Positions 6,407 to 13,701 of a stretch of DNA of 64,000 nt are shown piece after piece. Made by a program: the position numbers and the translations under genes. Under the pieces are notes generated by a model that was not told the origin of the DNA, did no database searches, and saw only the letters and a list, made by a program, of their open reading frames with translations. Numbering within the stretch: the first letter of the stretch is position 1; each line of letters starts with the position of its first letter. This DNA is from Bacillota bacterium (lineage in GTDB: Bacteria > Bacillota > Clostridia > Tissierellales > Sedimentibacteraceae): the NCBI GenBank assembly GCA_023453025.1, contig JAEXUD010000004.1:1-64000 (forward strand), written 5' to 3'.

Positions 6407-7055
6407 TGTTGTGTCAAAACTGCCGGATTTTTATGAAAGTATTTATGAAACATTGGTTATGTTTGTATGGTCAGGTTCAATTTCGTTTATTTTAGGATTA
6501 ATATTAGGGGTTATTCTGATTGTCACAGGAAACGGAGGAATTCTTCAAAATAACGCACTATTTCAAACAATAGACAAAACCATTAATTTTTTCAGATCTG
6601 TACCTTTTATCATATTGCTGGCCGGGCTGATTCCGTTGACAAGATTGATTTCAGGAACAGCAATCGGAGTGGAGGGAGCAATTGTACCCTTAGTATTCGG
6701 TACGGTTCCGTTCTTTTCAAGGCAGATAGAATCCGCTTTGGCTGAAATGGATTTTGGTTTGATTGAAGCGGCACAGTCAATGGGCTCAGGACCTGTAGAA
6801 ATTATATTTCGCATATATCTTAAAGAGTGTATTCCGGGCATCATAAGAGGAACAACCATAACAGCTATAAGTCTGATAGGACTTACTGCCATGGCTGGTG
6901 CAGTGGGTGCAGGAGGTCTGGGAGATTTTGCCATACGCTTTGGATATCAAAGAAATCAGATTGATGTGACCTATGCATCGGTTATTGTACTGGTAGGAAT
7001 GGTCAGTATCATTCAAATTATAGGAAATGTTATAGTAAAGAAAAACAGTCATTAA
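6375..7055 (+). CDS. metI: methionine ABC transporter permease MetI
   Basis: A 226-aa permease with five predicted transmembrane segments and the EAA loop (EAAQSMGSGPVEIIFRIYL, about residues 136-155) that contacts MetN. The length is typical for MetI (~220 aa). The ATG lies inside the end of metN, suggesting translational coupling. Confidence 0.92.
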   Translation: MQELLISIFPNVVSKLPDFYESIYETLVMFVWSGSISFILGLILGVILIVTGNGGILQNNALFQTIDKTINFFRSVPFIILLAGLIPLTRLISGTAIGVEGAIVPLVFGTVPFFSRQIESALAEMDFGLIEAAQSMGSGPVEIIFRIYLKECIPGIIRGTTITAISLIGLTAMAGAVGAGGLGDFAIRFGYQRNQIDVTYASVIVLVGMVSIIQIIGNVIVKKNSH

Positions 7056-7074
7056 AGAAAAAGGAGGAATTAAA

Positions 7075-8028
7075 ATGGCACTAGCACCAAGAAAAGTAGT
7101 TATTATCGGAGCAGGGCACGTAGGTTCTCATGCAGGATATGCACTTGCATCCCAGGGACTTGCAGAACAAATTGTATACATTGATATAGAGGAGGAAAAA
7201 GCAAAAGCGCAGGCACTTGATATTTACGATTCCACTGTTTATCTGCCTCATCATGTTGGTGTTAAAGCAGGCAATTATGAAGATGCGGCTGATGCTGACC
7301 TCATGGTTATAGCAGCAGGTCCTCTGCCCAATTTAAACCAAACCAGAATGGATACCCTTGCCGAGACAATTGAAATATTAAAAAGTGTTGTGATAAATAT
7401 CAGGCAATCCGGGTTTCAGGGCATAATTTTAAGCATTTCAAATCCGGCAGATGTAGTAGCTCACTATATTCAAAACCAATTAAGCTATCCGCCGGCAAAG
7501 ATTATTTCCACAAGTACTACTCTGGATTCTGCAAGACTCAGGAGGGCTATATCCGAAGCGACAGGAATAGATCAAAAATCAATTTATGCTTACGCACTTG
7601 GAGAGCACGGAGAAAGCCAGATGGTTCCATGGTCTGTTGTTACTATTGCAGGTAAACCAATTTCGGAACTGATTAAAGAAAAACCTGAGAAGTACGGGAG
7701 CTTGGATTTAAAGGCGATTGCTGCAGAAGGAAAAGCAGGAGGATGGCATGTGCTTAAGGGCAAGGGATCCACAGAGTTTGGAATAGGCGCATCCATAGCA
7801 GAAGTAACAAGAGCGATTTTTGCCGATGAAAAGAGAGTTCTTCCGGTATCCGTACTGCTTAACGGAGAATACGGGCAGCATGATGTATATGCCTCCGTGC
7901 CTGCAGTGTTGGGAATCAATGGAGTTGAAGAAATTATAGAACTTAATATGACTCCGGAGGAGAAAAAAGAATTTGACGCTTCATGCAAAATAATGAAAGA
8001 AAATTACAAGACATCTTTAACCTTGTAA
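7075..8028 (+). CDS. NAD-dependent L-2-hydroxyacid dehydrogenase (lactate dehydrogenase family), probable 2-oxo-acid reductase
   Basis: A 317-aa LDH/MDH-fold enzyme: Rossmann motif GAGHVGSHAGYAL, NAD-specific acidic residues in YIDIEEEK, substrate Arg/Asp in LDSARLR, catalytic His in GEHGESQ. The mobile specificity loop reads PLPNLNQTR, unlike the Q-x-P-G-E-T-R loop of true lactate dehydrogenases, pointing to a bulkier 2-oxo acid as in hydroxyisocaproate dehydrogenases. It lies between metI and metQ with an aminotransferase at the operon end, so the substrate may be 4-methylthio-2-oxobutyrate derived from methionine. That assignment is inference; lactate or branched-chain 2-oxo acids remain possible. 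AAGGAGG site precedes the ATG. Confidence 0.85.
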   Translation: MALAPRKVVIIGAGHVGSHAGYALASQGLAEQIVYIDIEEEKAKAQALDIYDSTVYLPHHVGVKAGNYEDAADADLMVIAAGPLPNLNQTRMDTLAETIEILKSVVINIRQSGFQGIILSISNPADVVAHYIQNQLSYPPAKIISTSTTLDSARLRRAISEATGIDQKSIYAYALGEHGESQMVPWSVVTIAGKPISELIKEKPEKYGSLDLKAIAAEGKAGGWHVLKGKGSTEFGIGASIAEVTRAIFADEKRVLPVSVLLNGEYGQHDVYASVPAVLGINGVEEIIELNMTPEEKKEFDASCKIMKENYKTSLTL

Positions 8029-8111
8029 TAATCAGCTTAATTTTATCATTACTAATTATGTGTTAATTTATCAGAACAGAAATTTTATTACAATTAAAAA
8101 GGAGAGCAACT

Positions 8112-8936
8112 ATGAAAATTAAAAAAATTATATTTTTTTTAGCGGCATTATTAATTATGACTGCATTTACGGCTTGCGGAAATTCAAATGAGGATACAAA
8201 AGAAGAAACAACAGTAAAAGTTGGAGTAGTAGGTGAATCAAATGAAATGTGGGTTCCGGTAATTGAGGAATTGGCAAAAGAGGGGATTAATATTGAATTA
8301 ATCAGCTTCACAGATTATGCAACACCAAATAAAGCATTGGCAAATGGTGATACCGATTTAAATGCATTTCAGCATTACGCGTATTTAAACAGTGAAATTG
8401 AAAACAACGGATATGATATTACATCAATAGGAGATACCTTTATTTCAGCTATGAATGTTTATTCAAAAAAAGTATCTGATGTAAGTGAAATAGGTGAAGG
8501 AGCAAAAATTGCAGTTCCTAATGATGCAACCAATGAGGGACGTGCGCTCAAGGTGATAGAGGCAGCAAATCTCATAGAAATAAATCCAGATGCAGGAGAC
8601 AGCCCGGAAGTATCAGATATCACATCCAATCCGTTGAATATTGAGTTTGTTGAGGTGGATGCAGGAAATGTATATGCACTGCTTCCGGATGTTACGGCAG
8701 CAGTAATTAACTGCAACTATGCATTGGACAATGGATTACATCCGGGAGAAGATTCCATATTTCAGGACAGTGTAGGCTACTATTCGGGAAAAAGCTATGT
8801 CAACCTGATTGCGGCAAGAACGGAGGATGCTGATAATGAAGTTTTTTTGAGAATTGTAAAAGCATACCAGTCAGAAGCAGTTAAAGAAATATATGCGGAT
8901 ACTTTCAAAGGAGCGTATGTGCCGGCATGGGAGTAA
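8112..8936 (+). CDS. metQ: methionine-binding lipoprotein MetQ (NlpA family)
   Basis: A 274-aa lipoprotein: signal peptide with lipobox TACG (Cys at about residue 21) followed by an NlpA/MetQ binding domain. Family hallmarks are GDTDLNAFQHYAYL, the KIAVPNDATNEGRAL strand and the near-C-terminal ALL-DVTAAVINCNYAL segment. It would deliver methionine to MetNI at the membrane. The gene follows the dehydrogenase with an 83-bp gap and its own AAAAAGGAG site. Confidence 0.93.
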   Translation: MKIKKIIFFLAALLIMTAFTACGNSNEDTKEETTVKVGVVGESNEMWVPVIEELAKEGINIELISFTDYATPNKALANGDTDLNAFQHYAYLNSEIENNGYDITSIGDTFISAMNVYSKKVSDVSEIGEGAKIAVPNDATNEGRALKVIEAANLIEINPDAGDSPEVSDITSNPLNIEFVEVDAGNVYALLPDVTAAVINCNYALDNGLHPGEDSIFQDSVGYYSGKSYVNLIAARTEDADNEVFLRIVKAYQSEAVKEIYADTFKGAYVPAWE

Positions 8937-8960
8937 GACTACAAGGAATGAGGAATAAGA

Positions 8961-10127
8961 ATGCAGGAATTAAGTAGACGTACAGCAGTTTTTACAGATT
9001 CGGTTATCCGCAGGATGACCAGAATTTCCAATAAATATAATGCGGTAAATCTTTCACAGGGCTATCCTGATTTCGAGCCGCCGGTGGAAATCACACAAAG
9101 GCTGGCACAGGTAGCATGGGAAGGCCCTCACCAGTATGCGACTACATGGGGAGCGCAAAATTTTAGGGAAGCTCTTGCAAGAAAACATGAGCATTTTTCG
9201 GGAATGAAGGTGGATCCCGATAAGGAAATCGCAGTTACCTGCGGCAGTACAGAAGCAATGATGGCTGCGATGATGGCAGTAACAAACCCGGGAGATAAGG
9301 TAATCATATTTTCACCGTTCTATGAAAACTACGGTGCGGACACTATTCTTTCAGGTGCAGAACCGATTTATGTGCCGTTAAATCCGCCCAACTTTGAATT
9401 TGATGCGAATGTACTGGAGGATTCCTTCAGGCAAGGAGCTAAGGCGTTGATTTTATGCAATCCTTCAAACCCGTGCGGAAAAGTATTTACGAAAAATGAA
9501 TTACAGGTAATAGCAGGCCTGGCTGTTAAATATGATACTTATGTCATAACAGATGAGGTGTATGAGCATATAATTTATGCACCCAATAAACATACTTATT
9601 TATCTTCTCTTCCGGGAATGAGGGAAAGGACAATTATATGCAGCTCCTTGTCCAAGACATATTCAATCACAGGATGGCGTCTGGGGTATGTAATGGCTGA
9701 CGAAAGAATTACCGACAGAGTTAAAAAGGTTCATGATTTTTTAACTGTAGGTGCGGCAGCACCACTTATGGAGGCGGCAGTCGTTGGATTGAATTTTAAA
9801 GATGATTATTATGCTGAATTACAAAGACATTATGCACATATGAAAAATTTATTCATAAACGGATTAAGTCATATTGGTCTTACCTATACAGAACCACAAG
9901 GAGCCTATTATGTCTTAGTAGATATAAGTGAATTTAATTGCAATAATGATATAGAGTTTTGTGAGTGGCTGGCAAGAGAAGTGGGAGTGGGAGCAGTCCC
10001 GGGATCCAGTTTTTTTCATACAAATGTAAATAAATTCATAAGATTTCATTTTGCGAAAAAAGACGAAACATTGAACATGGCATTAGACAGATTATCTGAC
10101 ATATATTCCAAAGCAAGAAAGCTATGA
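8961..10127 (+). CDS. class I/II pyridoxal-phosphate aminotransferase (methionine/kynurenine-aminotransferase type)
   Basis: A 388-aa fold-type I aminotransferase. NLSQGYPDFEPP near the N-terminus, the CGSTEAM phosphate-binding turn, CNPSNPCGKVF, ITDEVYEHI, the Schiff-base Lys in SSLSKTYSITGWRLGY (about residue 235) and the carboxylate-binding Arg in FIRFHFAK are visible. The opening resembles the YbdL/kynurenine aminotransferase group, which accepts methionine and aromatic amino acids. With the methionine transporter and 2-hydroxyacid dehydrogenase in the same operon, I infer conversion of methionine to its 2-oxo acid and then reduction to the 2-hydroxy acid. Last gene of the operon. Confidence 0.88.
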   Translation: MQELSRRTAVFTDSVIRRMTRISNKYNAVNLSQGYPDFEPPVEITQRLAQVAWEGPHQYATTWGAQNFREALARKHEHFSGMKVDPDKEIAVTCGSTEAMMAAMMAVTNPGDKVIIFSPFYENYGADTILSGAEPIYVPLNPPNFEFDANVLEDSFRQGAKALILCNPSNPCGKVFTKNELQVIAGLAVKYDTYVITDEVYEHIIYAPNKHTYLSSLPGMRERTIICSSLSKTYSITGWRLGYVMADERITDRVKKVHDFLTVGAAAPLMEAAVVGLNFKDDYYAELQRHYAHMKNLFINGLSHIGLTYTEPQGAYYVLVDISEFNCNNDIEFCEWLAREVGVGAVPGSSFFHTNVNKFIRFHFAKKDETLNMALDRLSDIYSKARKL

Positions 10128-10449
10128 AGATAGAATATAAATAATTATATCATTTTCCGTCCTACAGCATGTTAATTAAAGAATTATGATGAAATACGGA
10201 GGCATTCAGATAAATAAATCTTAATGTCTCTGTTTTTATATGTTAATGTTCACAGTTCAATGGCAAGGCGAAAAATAATAAAAATATCCGATCACGGTTT
10301 CGGACACTAATAATCCTAAAGCTCATTGCAGTTAAAAATCCTACAGCTTGCAAAATATTCTGATTTAAGTAGATAATGAGAAGTATTTGTGCTATAATCA
10401 TAAAAAGGATAAGAACATATGTAAGGCTAATGAACGGGAGGAAAATACG
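10128..10449. other. intergenic region, no gene recognised
   Basis: 322 bp between the met operon and the PAS-PP2C gene. A short hairpin (TCCGA...TCGGA, about 10287-10305) lacks a T-run. TATAAT occurs at about 10392 without a good -35. The motif CCTACAGC occurs twice (about 10162 and 10341). No coding region or known riboswitch is seen. Confidence 0.5.
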
Positions 10450-11598
10450 ATGGAGGATAGCTCTGATATACTGAAAATAAATGAGACCATAGCAGATATG
10501 ATTGATGACCATATTTTGGTAAGTGATCAGGAAGGTAAGATTATTTTCTCTAATAAATCTATGCGGTCATACTTGGGTTATACTGATACAGAGTTAAAAC
10601 AAAAGAGATTTTTAGATATTATTGCGGATGTTCACGCAAATAAGGCGAAATCTTTCATTAAAAGCATATCAGAAAATCCTTCTGACTGGGAAGAACTTTT
10701 ATTTAATGGTAAAAACCATATGATAAAACTTCATATAAAGCTATTCCGTAAAAATAATCATATGTATATTTATGGCAATGAGAAATATGCAGAACTTGAA
10801 ATTATACAAAAAAAACTTGATATTGAAATTGCAAATGCTATAAGGATTCATAAACGCTCTCTTCCAGAGAGCCTTCCCAATGCAGAAAACATATCTTTTT
10901 CTTCCTTATATATTCCTGCACAAGAGTTAGGTGGAGACTTATTCGACGTATTCAAAGTAGATAATGGCTTACTGAATGATTATTTTGAACAATACGTATG
11001 CTTCATAGCCGATGTGTCTGGGCATGGATTGGACAGTGCCATGCTTGCTATTTTTGTTAAAGATACTATAAGAAGCTATTTCAGGCTTAAATATATACCG
11101 GGGCAAGTATTGTCTCCTAAAGAAATCATGAATTTCTTTGTTGAACAATATATAAAGGAAGGGTATCCCGTTGAATTCCTGGTCTGTATTTTTTTGGTAG
11201 CACTTGATTTTAAGACAAACGAATTAACCTATTGTAATGCAGGCTTTCACATGTGCCCTGTATTGGTCAGAGATAAAGAAAATGTAATAGAGTTAAATAA
11301 CGGGGGACTTCCGGTTACTACAGCAATAGATGCTGATTTGTATAAATATGAGGACTATTCTATGCATTTGTCTCCGGAAATGACATTGTTTATTATGTCC
11401 GATGGATTGCCGGAGCAAAGATCCAACAGTGAATTTTATGAAGACAGACTAAAAAAGCTGTTTAAAGAGGTTTACAGCTTTAAACCTGATGAGATTGTTC
11501 AAAAAATTCAAGAAGATTTTAATGATTTTTTAAGATGTGAAAAAATTAATGATGATATAACCTTAGTTGTGGTAAAACTATCAGAAAAATTGAAATAG
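10450..11598 (+). CDS. PAS-domain SpoIIE-type (PP2C) serine phosphatase
   Basis: A 382-aa soluble protein. An N-terminal PAS domain (about 15-115: DQEGKIIFSNKSMRSYLGYTDTELKQ) is followed by a PPM/SpoIIE phosphatase domain with metal-binding motifs GGDLFDVF, ADVSGHGLDSAM, FIMSDGLPEQR and the C-terminal NDDITLVVVKL. Such proteins usually dephosphorylate anti-anti-sigma (STAS) proteins in partner-switching pathways in response to the signal read by the PAS domain. No STAS or anti-sigma gene is adjacent. Start ATG 10450 is chosen because GGGAGG lies just upstream; an earlier in-frame ATG (10387) lacks a site. Confidence 0.88.
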   Translation: MEDSSDILKINETIADMIDDHILVSDQEGKIIFSNKSMRSYLGYTDTELKQKRFLDIIADVHANKAKSFIKSISENPSDWEELLFNGKNHMIKLHIKLFRKNNHMYIYGNEKYAELEIIQKKLDIEIANAIRIHKRSLPESLPNAENISFSSLYIPAQELGGDLFDVFKVDNGLLNDYFEQYVCFIADVSGHGLDSAMLAIFVKDTIRSYFRLKYIPGQVLSPKEIMNFFVEQYIKEGYPVEFLVCIFLVALDFKTNELTYCNAGFHMCPVLVRDKENVIELNNGGLPVTTAIDADLYKYEDYSMHLSPEMTLFIMSDGLPEQRSNSEFYEDRLKKLFKEVYSFKPDEIVQKIQEDFNDFLRCEKINDDITLVVVKLSEKLK

Positions 11599-11637
11599 AA
11601 TAATAAAAAAACTTATAAGATAAAGGATGGATATTGT

Positions 11638-11847
11638 ATGCAGCAAATATTGGAAGGCATTTTAGATGCAATTGAGGATGAGATCAGGGCACAGAATCAT
11701 TATCAGATGCTAGCTGAAAAAGCAAAGGACCCAAAAGTAAAAAAATTTTTTGAACAACTGAAAAAAGATGAAGAAAATCATGAACATGCACTAAGAACTC
11801 GCTATGAAGCATTTGCAAAAGTATTTAGAGCTGATAAAAAAGAATAG
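11638..11847 (+). CDS. mini ferritin-like/rubrerythrin-like protein (69 aa)
   Basis: A 69-aa, two-helix protein with a glutamate-rich first helix (EDEIRAQNHYQML) and a second helix carrying DEENHEHAL. This matches the E-x-x-H/Y iron ligands of ferritin-like domains but is only half of a four-helix bundle. Two subunits would be needed to build a di-iron site, as in encapsulin-associated ferritins. It lacks a rubredoxin domain and no encapsulin gene is nearby. It follows the phosphatase gene by 39 bp and may be cotranscribed. Confidence 0.7.
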   Translation: MQQILEGILDAIEDEIRAQNHYQMLAEKAKDPKVKKFFEQLKKDEENHEHALRTRYEAFAKVFRADKKE

Positions 11848-11906
11848 TCTTTGTTATTCCGGCTGTGTAGGCTCTCTTGTGCGCTTAAACGAAAAATGAT
11901 TTATTG

Positions 11907-11971
11907 TTGTAAAATAATACGAAAGGTAATATAATTGATAAAACAATAATGTTATCGTTGTCATAACATTA
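11907..11971 (+). promoter_or_regulatory. promoter and palindromic site before the sigma-54 activator gene
   Basis: -35 TTGTAA (11907-11912), 17-bp spacer, perfect -10 TATAAT (11930-11935). A 9-bp inverted repeat, TAATGTTAT (11947-11955) and ATAACATTA (11963-11971), lies just past the predicted start site; its position fits an operator or a leader hairpin. The binding protein is unknown. Confidence 0.6.
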
Positions 11972-12010
11972 GACACATCGATGATTCTAACAGAAAGGAA
12001 GGCTCCTGAT

Positions 12011-13360
12011 ATGTCTTTAATCGAGGATTTAAACTATATTGACGGCATTACCATTATAGATAAAGAAGGTACTATACTTTTTACAGTAAAATTCAACCCT
12101 GATATTGATAAAAAAATGGAAGAGTCAATTGTTGGAAAAAAATTATTTGATGTATTTTATAATATAGATAAAACCAGCAGCTCGCTGTATGAATGCATGG
12201 AAAAAGAAATGCCCGTTGAAAGAAAAGGTCAGGTTATTAAAAATCTATATATCGAAGATACCGTAACAGACAATATATCATTTCCAATAAGGCACGGCGG
12301 TTTAATAGCAGGTGCTGTAGAGCTTTCGAAGAATATACCTGAAATCGATAATAAAGAAAAAAAACCCGGCAATATAAATTCAATTATGAAGCCGAAATGC
12401 TTAGATTTAGGATATCATGCCAAATACAATTTAGAAGACATTATATGTAAAGATAAAACTATGATGGATTTAATAGCATATGCTAAAAATATAGCTAAAT
12501 CTTCATCATCTGTGCTTATAACCGGAGAAACCGGAACAGGAAAAGAGCTTTTTGCGCATGGGATACATAATGCTTCAAATAGAAAATATAAACCATTTAT
12601 TGCCCAAAATTGCTCTGCTGTGCCTGAAAATTTACTTGAAAGTATTTTTTTCGGTACAAGCAAAGGAAGCTACACCGGAGCCCTTGATAAAAAGGGACTG
12701 TTCGAAGCTTGCAATGGAGGAACCTTATTTTTGGACGAGCTTCATTGCATGCCAATGTATTTACAATCTAAGCTTCTAAGAGCTATTGAGAGCGGAGCTG
12801 TAAGAAGGATAGGGGAAAATGAGGAAAGAAAAGTTGACGTCAGGATTATTGCCGCAACCAATATATGTAATAATGATATATTGCTGAGAGAAAACATAAG
12901 GCATGATTTATATTACAGGCTTTCTGTAATTAAGATTAATATTCCTCCGCTGCGCGAAAGAATCGAGGATATCAAATTGCTGTCAGATCATTTTTTAAGA
13001 AAGTATAATAGAATTCTTGAGAAAAAGGTCACTTCAATTTCTCCGGAGCTTAATAGTTTTATGCTTAAATATGAATGGCCGGGAAATGTACGTGAACTTG
13101 AAAATTACATAGAATCAGCCATGCTTAATGTTTCGGACCAAAAGACCGTGCTGGAAAGTGAAGATGCCAACAAAACAAATAAGGGTAAGTATACCGACAC
13201 AAAAACAAAACCAATAAAAGCTCTTTTGGAGGATATGGAAATCAAGCTTATTGAAGAAGCCCTTATGATTAATAGAGGCAATGTTTCAAAAGCAGCCGAG
13301 TTTTTGGAAATTCCAAGACAGACATTGCAGCAAAAGATGAAAAAATACAAATTAAAATAA
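12011..13360 (+). CDS. sigma-54-dependent transcriptional activator (PAS-AAA-Fis)
   Basis: A 449-aa enhancer-binding protein: N-terminal PAS-like sensor (about 1-105, DGITIIDKEGTILF), central AAA+ domain with Walker A GETGTGKE, the sigma-54 contact loop GSYTGA (a variant of GAFTGA), Walker B GGTLFLDE and arginine finger region RHDLYYRLSV, and a C-terminal Fis-type HTH (GNVSKAAEFLEIPRQTLQQKM). The architecture matches RocR/PrdR-type activators of amino acid catabolism. Start ATG 12011 has AAAGGAAGG 8 bp upstream. Just downstream lie three TGCCGT/ACGGCA palindromes and a -24/-12 promoter, so the adjacent operon is its probable target. Confidence 0.92.
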   Translation: MSLIEDLNYIDGITIIDKEGTILFTVKFNPDIDKKMEESIVGKKLFDVFYNIDKTSSSLYECMEKEMPVERKGQVIKNLYIEDTVTDNISFPIRHGGLIAGAVELSKNIPEIDNKEKKPGNINSIMKPKCLDLGYHAKYNLEDIICKDKTMMDLIAYAKNIAKSSSSVLITGETGTGKELFAHGIHNASNRKYKPFIAQNCSAVPENLLESIFFGTSKGSYTGALDKKGLFEACNGGTLFLDELHCMPMYLQSKLLRAIESGAVRRIGENEERKVDVRIIAATNICNNDILLRENIRHDLYYRLSVIKINIPPLRERIEDIKLLSDHFLRKYNRILEKKVTSISPELNSFMLKYEWPGNVRELENYIESAMLNVSDQKTVLESEDANKTNKGKYTDTKTKPIKALLEDMEIKLIEEALMINRGNVSKAAEFLEIPRQTLQQKMKKYKLK

Positions 13361-13373
13361 AAAATGAGTAAAA

Positions 13374-13490
13374 TTGCCGTAAATAAGGCATAATATGTGC
13401 CGTGTTTACGGCATATTAATTTTTCTTATAATTTAACGCTTTATAATTGAATAAATTGTGAAACACAGATATGTGCCGTTATTACGGCAC
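13374..13490. promoter_or_regulatory. three palindromic upstream activator sites (probable enhancer)
   Basis: TGCCGT-N4-ACGGCA occurs at 13398-13413 and 13474-13489 (perfect) and TGCCGT-N4-AAGGCA at 13375-13390 (one mismatch). Their centres lie about 160-260 bp upstream of the -12 element at 13640, the usual range for sigma-54 enhancers. The neighbouring activator is the obvious candidate to bind them. Confidence 0.7.
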
Positions 13491-13506
13491 ATATCTGTGT
13501 TTTTTG
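13463..13506 (+). terminator. strong intrinsic terminator after the activator gene
   Basis: A perfect 17-bp stem (13463-13479 with 13484-13500), loop TATT, followed by TTTTTTG. It contains one of the activator-site palindromes, so one element may act both as terminator in RNA and as enhancer in DNA. Confidence 0.85.
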
Positions 13507-13624
13507 TATTTATTGCTTAAAAATATTATATTATTAAATATTCTTATTTTTGAATTTTTTAAAAATAGCATTGAAATTTCATATATATTTAAATTTTTGA
13601 GAATATTTTCAATTTAAAATGGAA

Positions 13625-13641
13625 TTGGAATATAAATTGCA
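13625..13641 (+). promoter_or_regulatory. sigma-54 (-24/-12) promoter
   Basis: TGG (13626-13628), 8 bp, TTGC (13637-13640): GG and GC are separated by exactly 10 bp. The start site is predicted near 13652, 50 nt before the binding-protein gene. Confidence 0.8.
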
Positions 13642-13701
13642 TTAAATATCATGGTAACAACCATACAAAAAATTAAATTAGTGGATAAGAGAGGAGAAAC
13701 C

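Noticed and set aside
6563..6934. 123-codon antisense open frame within metI
   Set aside because: Antisense shadow of a conserved permease.
13651..13701. Upstream ATG for the family 5 binding protein
   Set aside because: It would add 17 residues before the signal peptide and lies at the predicted sigma-54 start site without a ribosome-binding site.
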